Below the pieces are notes generated by a model that had not been told where the DNA came from, did not search any database, and worked only from the letters and a program-made list of their open reading frames with translations. Shown in pieces: positions 9,327 to 21,363 of a stretch of 64,000 nucleotides of DNA. This stretch comes from Clitopilus passeckerianus (taxonomy: Eukaryota > Basidiomycota > Agaricomycetes > Agaricales > Entolomataceae): positions 25,000-88,999 of the forward strand of contig CALYLX010000018.1 of the NCBI GenBank assembly GCA_944990035.1. Direction: 5' to 3'. The stretch's first letter is position 1, and each line of letters begins with the position of its first letter. Both the position numbers and the translations under genes were made by a program.

Positions 9327-11943
9327 ATGCTTGACTATGTTATGACCATAGACTCGGATACGGAAGAACAACATCAGGCAATATCTTCGAAGAAAACTGG
9401 CGAAGATGTCAGCCTTGACCCGGATTTCTCATTCGACATAGCTGGGAACCCATTTACTGACTTTGAAGATCCATTTGCCGCAAACGATACTCTCAAACTG
9501 AGCTCGAAACCGGTCAGTTCTCGTCGATGTGCCTCTGCAATAATTCTGAACGATTTTAGGAAGCAGTATCAATTGACGAAATTATTGCAAAGCGCTCGGT
9601 TAATCGAAAACGGAAATTGGGTCTGGACTCCGATTCAGATGGATTTAGCGAGGAAGACGATGAAGATGAGGGGGACCAGGATGAAGAGGACCAGTTCAGT
9701 GACGCGGGAGGCTACCCTAGTGGGGACGAAGATGAGGAACTGAACGGAGGTGGGGATGAAGACGATGCTGAATCTGCGGATGCTCTAGATGAAGAGGGCA
9801 GCTCGTCTGACGAATCTGAAGAGGAGACCCAAGCGGAAAAAGAGCGCAAGGCGGCCTTCTTTGACTCTGAGCATACTCAAAACGAAGCTCACAAAACATT
9901 TGTTTCAATGAACCTGTCCCGTCCGGTGCTCAAAGCCTTGACCTCTCTCGGCTTCCAACAACCTACACCTATTCAGAGTGCGACAATTCCCGTTGCACTT
10001 TTGGGTAAAGATGTCGTGGGGAATGCAGTCACCGGTTCTGGCAAAACTGCAGCCTTTGTAATCCCTATCATAGAGCGCCTACTCTATCGTGACAAGGGAA
10101 AACATGCCGCAGCAACTAGATGCATTATTCTCTGCCCCACCCGAGAGTTGGCCGTTCAGTGTTATGAAGTCGGGACAAAACTCGCCGCCCACACAGACAT
10201 CCGGCTGTGCCTCATAGTTGGTAAGTCAATAAACTCCTCTTTGAAGTCTGCTAACGTGGGTTCCAGGTGGCCTTTCACTGAAATCCCAGGAGGCATCTCT
10301 CCGAACCCGCCCAGACATCGTGATAGCAACACCCGGTCGACTGATTGACCATATCCGCAACTCTCCATCTTTCTCTGTAGATGCATTGGACGTCCTCGTG
10401 CTCGACGAAGCTGACCGAATGCTTTCCGAAGGGTTCGCAGACGAACTTAATGAAATCATCAACTCATGCCCGAAATCCCGCCAAACCATGCTGTTTTCTG
10501 CAACAATGACCGACTCGGTAGATGAGCTCGTCAGGATGTCACTCAACAAGCCCGTTCGTCTGTTCGTTGATCCCAAGAAAAGCACTGCCAAAGGGCTCGT
10601 GCAAGAATTTGTTCGTGTGCGGTCAACGAAGGAATCAGAACGTTCTGCTATTCTGGTTGCACTTTGTAAACGAGTCTTCAAGTCGAACGTTATCGTTTTC
10701 CTCCGAAGCAAACGCTTGGCTCACCAGATGCGGATAGTCTTCGGTTTGCTGGGTATGAGTTGTGAGGAACTTCATGGCGATCTTACTCAGGAGCAGGTCA
10801 GTACATCTAGAAATCCTTGTTCGCGGTGGTTGACTTGAACTTGTGTTATTACAGCGCTTGAATGCATTGCAACATTTCCGTGACGGCCGAGCCGATTTCC
10901 TAATGGCCACCGACCTTGCATCCCGTGGTCTGGACATCAAGGGGGTACAAACTGTTATCAACTATGATATGCCCAGCCAACTTGCACAATATTTGCACCG
11001 TGTGGGCCGAACGGCACGTGCTGGGAAGAAAGGACGGTATGTGGGTACAAAAAATTACAGTCGTTTCCTGCTAACATAGACCTTAAGATCGTTAACTTTG
11101 GTGGGTGAAGCCGACCGTAAATTTCTAAAAACTGCAATCAAGCATGCCAGCGACCAAGGCCGGGTGAGGCATCGCGTCATACCCGCTGATGTTATTTCAA
11201 GGTGGTCCGCAAAGTTGGAGGGCTTGAAGGATGAGATTTCTTCAATATTACTAGAAGAGAAGGAGCAGAAGCAGGTTCGTGTCTCTAATTACGCACTGTC
11301 ACCTCGTATTCTGATAAAGCTCCATGGATCAGATCCGACAAGCAGAAATGGAGTTGAAGAAGGGCGAGAACATGATAGATCATGAAACGGAGATCTTTTC
11401 ACGGCCCGCAAGAACATGGTTTCAGACTAACAAGGAAAAGTCGGTCGCCCAAGGTAGGTCTACCGCCGCTTGTCTGCTCTCGGTCTCTCACTTTGCGAAT
11501 TCAGCCGTCAGCAAACAGCAATATGAGAGCGGTCTTCCGGGACAGAAAAAGACAAAGGCGGACGACAAGGATAAGGTGTGTTGACTGTCAGCTTGTTGCT
11601 GTGATGTTGAACGTACTAACTTTCTATCTAGCCGAAACGCGCTAAATTTGCTGGCCTTTCGAGAAGAGCGAAAAGGAGGAAGCTGATTGCAGAAGAGGAT
11701 AAACAGGAAGGGGGTGGGATGGGAATCAACGCTGCAATTCGATCCGCGAAAAAAGCTGCTCGCCCGACCAAATTACAGACGTTCAAACAATCAAGTGAAC
11801 GCACGCAGGCATCGGGGAAAACCAAAAAGGACAAGGATGGTTTTAGCCAAGATATGGGGCATAGGTCACGACCGACCAGCTCGAATGGCAGCAGCAGGAA
11901 GACAGTGAAGGCGAAGAAAGGAAAGTCAAAACGGCCGCATTAG
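9327..11943 (+). CDS. DRS1: DEAD-box ATP-dependent RNA helicase Drs1 (DDX27)
   Basis: Nucleolar RNA helicase needed for 27S pre-rRNA processing and 60S subunit assembly. ATG at 9327 ([15 protein letters not shown]); a TTG in frame at 9315 is not the start. A long acidic Asp/Glu/Ser region (9610-9850) precedes the helicase core: Q motif FQQPTPIQ, motif [22 protein letters not shown] (VLDEADRML), SAT, then DLASRGLD and [10 protein letters not shown]. Drs1-specific blocks follow: [20 protein letters not shown] and [18 protein letters not shown], then a Lys/Arg-rich tail ending [11 protein letters not shown]. Introns: 9513-9559, 10221-10266, 10797-10854, 11037-11087, 11275-11332, about 11455-11504 and 11575-11632. 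All catalytic motifs are intact. Confidence 0.96.
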
Positions 11944-12114
11944 GGCTTGTTGACATATCAAGTAATTACTATACATGTAGCTATACGCAGTTCGTTTGTC
12001 GTATGATAGAATGCTCGTGCATTCATGTTCTGATCCGTCTCACCAAAGTATGCAACGCGTTGACACGCGTTTTGTGTGACCGCGATTTCGTTGTTTGATC
12101 TCGCCAAAGCCACG

Positions 12115-15100
12115 ATGAGCTTCGCCTGCCTTGGTACACTTCAGATACCATCTCCCAGTAAACTCTTTAGGTCTGCCTGCTGTCCCGACAAGGATCTCAT
12201 CGTACTCGTATCACGTCTTGCGGGACAAGATAGGTTAGCCCTCTGGAACTATAGTCAGGGGTCGAAGATTTGGGAGGTAAATCTGGGAGGCAATGAGGGT
12301 GCCGTCGTCGAGGTCGTCGGGTTGGCTTGGAGTCCAGATGGTAAGATGACTTCGAGTCCCAACTGATACTTCGTGATTTACGCGTTCTAGGACAATCAAT
12401 TGCTGTAGCCCAAGAACCACCACAAGTTACTATTCATTCTGTTCAAGACGGATCTAGGCTGCTTAAGCTACCATTTGAGAACGCCGGTGACTTCAACACC
12501 CCTTCGGTCACCGGAATATGGTGGTTTAAAGATGGAGAACCTCTTAGTAGAATCGTTCCCGATGTTTTTCGAAGAGGAAACATTATTGCAAGTACTCGTG
12601 AACTCATCCTAGCAATCTCGATGCTAATACCTTAGCATCGAACTAGACGGGTTCTGCCCAGAGTGTATTTCGCGCTTTACCACGATTGGACCCCTTTCAA
12701 CCTGAGGCGTCGAGAGTAACGTATGTTCAGACAGGCTGCAGCTCCCTATTGCACTGACACCAGTGTACCTAGGGCAACCGATCTCTTCGCCTTTCAGGGA
12801 TCCCAGACAAAGTCACCGACCAAATCTGTTGATATGCCCGATTTCATTGAGAAATGGCCCAAATTTACCGTGGCTCCCTTCCTGGACAACCTATATGCCA
12901 CTTCTCCTGAAACTAAAACCGCCGAACAGGATGGAGTAGTGGATACGCTCAACAGGAACAGTTTGCTACTTGTCGCTGCAAAATATGGAGATATACACCT
13001 ATTTGTCGATGGTGCCTTCCCTATAGGAGCCATCTCACTTGGGGTTGATATCGTTGCATCTGTCTCTCGGGACCCTGAGGAACCTGTCTTGAGTGTTCAT
13101 CCTGGAGCCATCCAGGGAACCAGACCAGTTCACATATCATTGCATCCCGCTCTTATCAATATACCTCTGATTGGATCGCGCAAAACAAGGGACCTTGGAG
13201 AGCTGTCTACACTGGCGAGGGAGCTGACGTCTTATGTTCTCAGAGTAGTGAAGGATATGAAAGCAAGTTGGTTTGGCTCGGAATCAACGACAGGGGCCCG
13301 TGAATTGGGGCCAAAGTGGGTTGAGGCTCTAGAATCTCGTCAACGGAACCAATTCGGCCGTATGATCTCTAGATTCTATTTGCTTCAGCAACTGACTCGT
13401 TTTCAGAACAGGAGCCTGACGGAATACTGGACCTAACCGCCTTGCTTGTGACCGGTCGGGCATCGGATTCTCTGCTCGATTTTTTAGGGAGCGGGGAACA
13501 CATGAGTGAAAGGGTCCGTTTCGAGGTGTTTCCTAGCTGAACGGCGCTCAGCTCGTCTGTAGGGCCTTCGCAAATGGGAGACAACCATGATCGAGGTACT
13601 CATCAAGATTCGAGAATTTTCCGAGTACCGCATCTCGCCAGCTTGTCAGCGACTCTACCTGATTCTGGAAGAACTTAAAGGCTGGGAGCAACTGTGGGTG
13701 TTCTAATGTGAATCAGTCGATGGGTGGCTCAAGCGCATGCCCAAGGCCCCAATTCTCTGCTTTCCAGCTATCAAAGCTAGATATAGAAGAGAGCATGGAC
13801 ATGACGCGTCAAATGATCCTGTTGACTGCTTCACTGGTCTCCTATGTTCGAAGGGAGCTGGATTGGTTCAAGGAGTTTATTAACTGGTTGAAGTTTGGTA
13901 AGATACTTCCAGCTGAGAAAACCATGTCTGACTTGAACTGCAGAAACTCTAGCCGCCAATCCTAGTACCGAAAGTCCACCGCAACCTAGACATGATGCTC
14001 TGGAAGTCAATGGCTATGTCACGCACAGCCTAGCGAAAAACTCTATTGACACGTGGTTTGAAGGCCCAGCGCCCAAGGTGCACAGTGAGCCTGAAGCCGA
14101 TTCAAAAGATCCGAGCACAGTTTCTGCAGCGCTTCGACGAGCATGGTCAGCAGTGGACGATCCGTCTTGGAATCCGATGCTGGTCAGGAGCTTCTTCTTC
14201 GGAAATATGCGACAGCTATCTGACTGACACCCTTTCCAGCCTGCAAGTAGCTCTAGCGAGTCCGCAACGAATAATCTTGATGCACTGGCAAACCAGCTTG
14301 CTTGCCACTGTAAGAATATGTTTACGATCGCTGCAAGTGCACCTTGCCGTTCATCGTCCGTCTTCTGGGGCTCCATCTCCTTAGAAAAGCTCAGACCAAA
14401 TGCCCGAGACGGTGGCGAAGAACCGATTCCAATCCGAGAGATAATCGTTGAACAAACACAAGTATGATCAAATTCATCAAGATCCGGATTGGGGACACTG
14501 AATCCTCTGAATTGGCAGTATCTGGCAATACCTCTGGTCTCTCAAGATCAATCATGTCGTATGTTTATTGGCGAGAAGTATCGGTGTATGACTAACATCA
14601 TGCTCCAGTTTGCTTGGGAAGAATAGAATCTTACGATCGAGTTGGAGACGCGTCCCATCAGGTCGGTGTTGCCCTGGTGGAAAGGACACTTTCGGTCGAC
14701 GGAGAGAAGGTTGAGTTTGACTTACTGGATGCCGACTTCTTCGACGACCACAGCCTGATAGCTGTATTCCAACTGCGTGGACAGAAAGGTGCGCATTCGC
14801 CCCGTTCCAACAGATCTATGCTAATTGATCTGATACAGCCTCTCCAATCATCGGTGTTCTGGAATACGACAATCTGGAGTTCTATCCAATCCAGCCGGAT
14901 ATCCCGGGTGCCATGTTAACGCGGCAGGACTTGGTCGCTGCAGCGACGGCTCACGTGGAGGCAGGGCAGGTAAGTCCAGAAAGAATGTCGGAATTCTCGT
15001 TCTGAGGGCATCCTCCAGATGTCATTGTTGATAGATAGCTTCAAGCACACGCAAGAGTTGATGGGTCTGAAGGCCGACACCGTTTCTCTGGCTCTGAATG

Positions 15101-15219
15101 GAAGGCTAGGTCGGAGAGTGGCGTGTGTTCTCGACTGTCAGGGAACTACGCTTCAGTCGTTTGACATGGAAGGTGGTTCCGGTGGTACAGAAGATTCAGA
15201 TGAAGAAGAGAGAGCTTAG
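12115..15219 (+). CDS. APC4: anaphase-promoting complex subunit 4
   Basis: Scaffold subunit of the APC/C ubiquitin ligase, linking the TPR arm to the catalytic platform. ATG at 12115 opens with MSFACLGTLQIPSPSKLF, then the APC4 WD40 signature CPDKDLIVLVSR and VVGLAWSPDGQSIAVAQE. The middle carries the APC4 long helical domain (WVEALESR near 13320, LMTLLVTGRASDSLLDFL spliced near 13435-13490, YVRRELDWFKEFINWLKF near 13845). The end has LNGRLGRRVACVLDCQGTTL and an acidic tail EDSDEEERA. At least ten short introns are needed to join the blocks; several inner splice sites are my estimate. It stands 171 bp after DRS1 on the same strand. The transposon pair begins 209 bp after its stop. Confidence 0.85.
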
Positions 15220-15419
15220 GATACAGCCGATCCAAGCCATCCGATTGCAATAAGGGAAACAACTTGTTCCGTGTGAGAAGTGTGTGCATCATTCCGGCAA
15301 GGAAGCTGGGCTACTCCTAATAAACTAGGATCTAGCTGTTTTTGGTAGGAAGAATGATTGCAGATATTGCGGTGAGAAAAATAAGCGTCGACACAGCAAC
15401 GCCAAACCTCGACGATCAT

Positions 15420-15428
15420 CTTTTTGTG
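15420..15428 (+). repeat. 9 bp direct repeat flanking the transposon pair, left
   Basis: CTTTTTGTG directly before the first terminal repeat; the same 9 bp follow the last terminal repeat at 27308-27316. It is a target-site duplication of 7-9 bp, depending on where the element ends are placed, because its edge bases merge with the terminal repeat. Confidence 0.75.
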
Positions 15429-15457
15429 GGCACTTTAACTATAGTTGGGGGTTCGCG
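15429..15457 (+). repeat. left terminal inverted repeat, copy 1
   Basis: 29 bp, begins GGCACTTTAACTATAG. The reverse complement of 21335-21363 matches except at four positions (A/G, T/C, T/C, T/C). Confidence 0.9.
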
Positions 15458-18400
15458 AAGCGTTTCGAAAAAATTAATTAATTAATTGCCGATGGAGCGA
15501 GGGAGAACGGAAATTAATTGATGAGGTACATGTACTACCGTATCGTAGCAACCACCAGCCCGACGAGACCAAAGAAATCGGCAGGAAATCAGTGAACGGG
15601 TAGCCTTACCAAAGAAAAGTATTGATTATATTGCAATTGAGTATCGGAATGCGTTTCGTAGACTGCAAAATGTTTTCCGAGTCAGAATTAGCACTTGAAC
15701 ACCTACACAGACAGAAATATCAAACATACCTTCATGAACCGCTTGCACTGGAGCCAGCAAAGTTTGGACAGTAGTGTTCTCCGCCTCTCCTTACATTTGT
15801 CTCCGCCACAGCAAAGACAAGTTCGGGGCTTGTGGTACATCACCCGTGATAGGCCCAAGTTTGGACCTGGATGAAAATCACTTGGTTGAGCCCGTTTCTT
15901 CCCCTTGTCACGAGAGCCTGAGGATGCTGACCCTGCAGCCACTGGCAGGGTTTGTTGGAAACGGTGCGCTGAAGAATTCTTGAACACAAGTGCAGTCGGA
16001 GCCTGACTACCAGTGCTGCTTCTAGGTCCACTCTGCTCTGCCGGTGGGTTGGATGTATTGATCATTGTCCAGTCAGCGGGTATAGCTGGACGTGGTAGCG
16101 GGAGAGCCGTGATTTGAGCAGCAACCAGAGTACGCTCAGCAATTGGGATAGGTGGGATAGCAGAGCGGTCTGGAGTAAGATTAGAGGCAACTTGCTGGAA
16201 TGTAGCACGATAGGGTTCGAAGCTGTTCTTCTCATTTCTTGTTTCCAACCATGATTTATAGAAGTTCTTCAAGTGTTCAGGAAGCTAATGGAACAAATAT
16301 GGAGCACTTAGTTAGTACTATCAACGTATGTTCAAGTACTACATAGACATACCTTGTAGAACACTTTTACTCTGTCAGATTTTGCAGACCATTGAGCGGT
16401 CAATGTTATCCAATTTGGCTTTAAACCATGTGTAAAGGGACCATCCGGCCTGAGGAACTCTCTGAACAAAGCATGTTCCTCTTGGGTGTGGACGGGAGAA
16501 CAGCAAACCGAGTTTCTTGTTGTATAGCAAGGTTATAGTGGCGGATTTTGTTGTCTTTGGCATGCTGAACGGAAAAGCTGTCCATACCAAGGGTTTGTTT
16601 GGAAGCAGGAGACAGAGGAAGAATACCAAAGGTCTCCCGGGATGGTCGGTAGTTAGTACCGTTGACCCACCCAACAAGAGAAGGTTCCAGGGTAGTTGGG
16701 TCAAACATGTCTCGAGTAACATCGATAAGGTCTGCAAGGTGGTTCCGAGTCCAGATATCAAATGATCCTTGAAACGGCTTTCCTGTGCGGTTTAGAGTCC
16801 CAACCTAAGTAGTTTAGAATGCCACTGTACTAAGCTTGTAAGGATAACAGTACTTACTACAAGGTTGTGATGACTGCAGTAATCACGAAGGAGGTTGGCT
16901 GCAAACTGCGGTGAGGCACAATATGAGCCAAAGCGCCTTGCTATGTTCTGGTGCACCCCACCCTCAACTCCATTTGTGCCCCGAAGACAGTGATAGAGTT
17001 GAAGACCAAACTTGTCTTTGCGATCGGGAGTGTAGAGTTTGACTCCACATGGGTCAGAATAGTAACCCGCATGGATGTTCTCAAGGATGTTCTTTGCCTT
17101 CAAGAATGATGCTTCATTGAAAAGTGGCTGACTGGTTGTCGCATCAACAAGTGGTCCATAGGTACGGATGACCTGTGCAACTCGAGGAGCTAGAACATCG
17201 GCCCGGGGGACAAACCGTCGAACACGCTTCCAGACCCAGTTGGACTTCCAGAGAACCATCTGATCCCAGGTGATACCTTGAGTAGCTAAGAACCGCTCTA
17301 CTGCAGCCTTATCCTCTGGGTCCGGAATGAAAATAGCATCACGAAGAGCCCGGGCAAAGGCATGACGCAGACCATGAGTTCGTGAAATCTTGAACTGATC
17401 CATAAGATGCCAAATGTCCCCGAGCACTCGTGAGCGTAACTCTGGGTCTGAGTAGAGACCAGAGACGGTAGCTGCAGTAGTGGCAAGGGCAGCCGGGATG
17501 TATTTGTCTGCCAGAGACATTGCTGCAGAATCAGCAGCTGATGATGCTGTCAACTGCTCGGTCTCCGCATCGTGGCTGATCAATGCTGGCCATTGAAGCC
17601 GCTCAATATCATCCATACTCTCCTCCTCAGATAATAAGGAGGGATCAGGATGGGGCTCAATACCTTCAATAGGATCAGAGTAGGGATCATGGTTGGGAGT
17701 GTAAGGGTGGGGTGGAAGGGGGCAGCGGGGTAAATCACGAACAGGTGCAATACCAAGTGCTATTTGAACATCCCGCATATCACAGAGCATCCGGTAAGGA
17801 AGAGGCTGAGCCACTTCAGAGATAGCTGTGTCCGCTTTCGAGGGTAATAGGGCACCTCGGACCAGGTATGCAGGTTGGATAATGGCCGTAATATTGATGA
17901 GAGTGCGGGTGCGGGTGACGTTCACACCATTGTGCTTCTTGACGCTTGCACGATCTGGTGCAACGTAGCCAATGGCCACAACAGAAGAGCCATCCCGTGA
18001 GAGCAACTTCACCTGAGTGCCAGGAGGGGTGTCAAGGGATATGGGACGCTGTGAGGCCACACTGGTGATGTGCTCTTGGAGGGTCCAGGTTGCATATCCG
18101 TCAAGGCTTGCATACCGAATTGCATCACTGGATAGTTCATCCTCAACCCAGGCTGTACTAATGCGAACAGTTTCATTCTTGGAAATGTATCGCTTCAACA
18201 GAACGCCAACAAGATCCTGCAGAGAGGTGTTGGATCTTTGAGTCAGGTTGCGTTCATGGGCCATAGCGCCAAGCTCAATGGCTCCAGAAAATGGAGGGAT
18301 GTCACGTTTTGTGTCAAACCCACAGTTTTTGAAAAGCCGGGTGAAGTCAGCTTTAATATGGACACCGTATTTTCGGATCCGAGGGCTTCGAAGCAAGGCC

Positions 18401-20084
18401 AGCAAGGCTGAGGGAGGGTTGAGGTATCCAGTGGCTGTAAGAGGAAGTTTTGAAAGCTATAAAGTATTTAATTGATGAACATAGTTGCAGTCAATGCAGC
18501 TTACACAAATAAGATAAATCTTCTTATCCACAACAAGTGTAACAACGGCAACGTAACCCTGGATTCCTTCATCGACCGGCCATTCCATGTCCATCCCCAC
18601 ATCAAAGTATTCTCCATCTCCAAGCCGACTAACCTGCTCCATTACGAGATTCATCTGGAAGGTGATCTGGAATGATGACTCCAGAATAACGATTGTCCAG
18701 TCCAAAGGTATGACAAGGGCATCCAGTGTAGTCGATGACAGTATAGGCTTGACATCACGACGAAGAGACGGAAACACTTTCTCGAGCTCTGCCTTGTCAC
18801 CCCGAACATTATCTGTGAAGACCAGTTCAATATCATCATGGCCATACTCTCGAAGAGAGTGAGGAATGGTTGCCAATGCCGGCATGAACTGGTTGTGGGC
18901 CTTTGTGGGAGTGAGGGTCATGGTTCGAACCTCGTTGTACTCATTGATGCCGGTATGTAGAGCACCAAAAACGGGCTCGCCGTTCACCTTCCCGATGTGC
19001 TTCGAACCTGGAAAACAACGAGCACCTTGATAAGCACCCATATGATGTGTTGGAGAAAGGTTCATACCTTGAAACTGTGGTCTATCGTCAGTATCCGGCA
19101 AGACAGCATTGCCATATGTTGGTCGATCTCGCATGCATGTCTTTCCATAAATGCATTGTAGAGATCTCCAAAGTAGCGCCCTGAGGGGACGTAACCTGCA
19201 TACTTAGCACGGTCATTCCACAGCCCAAACCGGGGATGCTGCACTAGCAGTCCTCTTATGGACTCAGTTTCCATCCGACTTTTCACGAGCTCGTAGTACA
19301 GCAGCTGGAGTTTTTCATGGCGACGAATGTAGAATGTACGAATCATGGCCGCAAAGGGAGATGGCCCATGACCGCGTTGAAAGCTGGATCGAAGGAGAGC
19401 AATCAGGCGGTCGGTAACACCGCAACGATGAGTGAGGTAGAATGTGAATTGTGAGGCAACAGCAGGGGGAAGGGCATCGAGGAGGGCGGGTGACCAGCTT
19501 TGATAAGTCTTCTTGCATTCCGAGCGTCCGCACTTATATCGGTACCCGATGATATAGATGTTCTGGTCAATGTCAACAATTCTTCGAGGCGAATCCGTCC
19601 AGCCGTTGAGCTGCAATGCGACAGGTATGTGATTCCCAGCTGTTCGCCCAGCTTTGCGACACTCTGGGCACGGGATGCTCTGGTTGTCGACAAAGAAATG
19701 CGGAAGCCATACGAACCAGGTAGGTTCATAGAAGATCTCGGGTTCAATTTGAAAGATGCGTGCGGCCTTGAAGAGCGGATTTTTTGGCCGAATGAAGAAC
19801 GATCCGTTCTCATAGCAGGATGGCTGCTTGGAACGGTTCCTGTCGGCCTCCTCACGGAGGTGGGTGCAGATTTCCTTGTATTTGGATTTGAGCCAGTGGG
19901 GTAGCGTCGAGTTCGGTTGTTTGCTCGTTGCGGGAGACATCTCGTCGTCGTCTGGGAGGGTCCCGAAGTTGTCTGCTTCGTCCTCTCTGTCCTCTCCTTC
20001 GCCCTGAAAGGCATCCGTGCCACCCACTCCCAAATCCTGGTCCAACCCACCGTCGAAATCATCGAAATCGTAGAAATCGCAAGT

Positions 20085-20110
20085 GAGCTCCACCGGCTCC
20101 GGTGGAGCTC
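20085..20110. repeat. perfect 12 bp-arm hairpin inside transposase gene, copy 1
   Basis: GAGCTCCACCGG, 2 bp loop, then CCGGTGGAGCTC: an exact inverted repeat of 26 bp. It lies in an exon and encodes part of RAPPEPVEL on the minus strand. It is separated by only 2 bp from a second perfect hairpin. Confidence 0.95.
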
Positions 20111-20112
20111 TA

Positions 20113-20142
20113 GAAGTTACATCCGGCAGCGGATGTAACTTC
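20113..20142. repeat. perfect 13 bp-arm hairpin inside transposase gene, copy 1
   Basis: GAAGTTACATCCG, 4 bp loop, then CGGATGTAACTTC: exact inverted repeat of 30 bp, encoding part of RKLHPLPDVTS on the minus strand. Adjacent to the hairpin at 20085-20110. Confidence 0.95.
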
Positions 20143-21244
20143 CTCTGGTTTGTTGGAGCTGCTGGTGTTCCTGCTGAGCAACGGTTAGCGTCAAAATCCA
20201 AGCAAATAGTGAAATGCAACTCACTGGTGCCGAAAGCGCGATGCTCGTGCCGTACGTCTTTGTCACGTAGCCTGGGGTCGACTACATTGAGTTCTGGGTA
20301 GGAAATAGGTGTTAGCATGCTTATATATCTTCGATAAAGTGAAATGAACATACCTGGATTGGCCGGCTCTTCTGTGAGATCTCTCCCTTCCATCGTGCTC
20401 TTATTGGCAGTTGCCGGCCTCTTTCCTTTCTCTCCAGTCGTGGTATTTGCTTGGTTTGTTACTAAGATATATTATTAGAATGTAAGAGTGTCAATTTTAC
20501 CAGAGAACATACATGGTAGTTCAGTAGGTGTGCCATGGCGTTCACTTGCGGCGACGCTGGTAGCACGCGAATGAGAAGAGAAAACCCTAGGTTTGTTAGT
20601 CAGGGAGGCCTTCGAACATATGTTGAGTGATCACATACCTTCGAGCGATATCTGCCTTGTATTTCGAGGCGGATAAATAGCAGGAGATGAGTCGCGAGAC
20701 TCGCTGCCTGATCCAGTCTGAGCACGAGACAAGCGCTTGTCAGGGCGCTTGTCAACGGCCGCGCTTGGTGCATTTGGCAAAGGTTCGGCCACTACAACAG
20801 GTGGCGAGGCTGCTGGGGCATGCTGAGCCAAGGGAGTTGTGCCAGGCTCGTTGTCTGTAGGTGGGATGGATCAGAATCTCGTTTGGTTGCTCTTACACGT
20901 GCGTGAACGTACCAGGAGCCGTGATTGGCTGGCAAGAGGCCTCGACAGCCTTGTTATGGGCGTCTGATTGATGGAAGCAGCTGTCAGCGCTGCGTGGACT
21001 GAATAAGGTTGCCAACACTCACCTGGAGCCGTGCTCGATGCTGCCACCCTGGCCTTTGCAGGTCGGCCAACGGGCCTTCCGGTCGCGGAAGGGGCGCCTT
21101 TCCTATTCTTGGTCCCTTTCGGGCGTCCTGGACCGCGTTTGGTCCTTTCAGTCGCGTCTTGCTCCATAAGAGGACGTGCTGATTGTTGGTTGTCGTGAGC
21201 TGGTCGTCGTTGACAGATGGCCGCCTCCTCATTGCCTAAATTAG

Positions 21245-21278
21245 TAGTTAGCCGGAACATTAATAGTTAGCCGGAACA
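21245..21278. repeat. subterminal direct repeats, copy 1
   Basis: TAGTTAGCCGGAACA occurs at 21245-21259 and again at 21264-21278, spaced 4 bp. It is near the right end and overlaps the putative start codon of the transposase. A transposase-binding or promoter role is possible. Confidence 0.7.
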
Positions 21279-21334
21279 CGAGGACTTAAAGTTACTCAAA
21301 AGAGTAAGTAGACTTAAATTAATAAATTAAGTCT

Positions 21335-21363
21335 CGCGGGCCCCCAGCCATAGTTAAAGTGCC
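21335..21363 (-). repeat. right terminal inverted repeat, copy 1
   Basis: 29 bp inverted partner of 15429-15457. Ends ...ATAGTTAAAGTGCC. Confidence 0.9.

Larger units (their letters stand above)
15703..21260 (-). pseudogene. transposase with inserted 3'-5' exonuclease domain, copy 1 (frameshifted)
   Basis: Single gene of the element, deduced at well over 1500 residues. In order: AT-hooks (GRPKG, GRPVGRPAK; about 21140-21050); a disordered acidic part; a zinc-ribbon-like region with CPEC and YKCGRSECKK (about 19680-19510); first putative catalytic Asp in LTIDHSFK (about 19070); second in FTDNVRGDKAELEKVFPSL (about 18820-18770); then a DEDDy exonuclease with DMEW (about 18590), GVHIKAD (about 18350) and YASLDGYATW (about 18110). 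The third acidic residue sits in LRGTNGVEGGVHQN (about 16960), and a C-terminal zinc knuckle starts CLCC. Compared with copy 2, three changes break the frame: one base missing at about 20581, one at about 19004, two at about 15790 (this last ruins the terminal zinc knuckle). Either inactive, or these are consensus errors in the assembly. The start codon is uncertain (ATG 21260 or a later one). Confidence 0.75.
15429..21363 (-). mobile_element. DNA transposon, copy 1 of a head-to-tail pair (5935 bp)
   Basis: A cut-and-paste type element bounded by terminal inverted repeats starting GGCACTTTAACTAT. The left end is 15429-15457 and the right end 21335-21363: 29 bp with four mismatches, all transitions. 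It holds one minus-strand gene with short introns and no other recognisable gene. Two 15 bp direct repeats (TAGTTAGCCGGAACA) at 21245-21259 and 21264-21278 lie beneath the right end, and a short inverted repeat (GACTTAA/TTAAGTC) near 21310-21333. It is over 99.8% identical by eye to copy 2 at 21370-27307, so the pair is very young or is an assembly duplicate. The superfamily is not certain: the protein is of the Agaricomycete DUF6729/3'-5' exonuclease type, as I recall that family. Confidence 0.92.

Noticed and set aside
12076..12114. Upstream in-frame extension of APC4 from a GTG
   Set aside because: The ATG at 12115 starts directly with the conserved APC4 N-terminus; the extension is not needed.
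19403..20062. 219-codon minus-strand open frame inside the transposon (also 25346-26005)
   Set aside because: Alternative frame of the transposase exon that encodes the zinc-ribbon region; rich in Arg/Ser/Thr as expected for a shadow.
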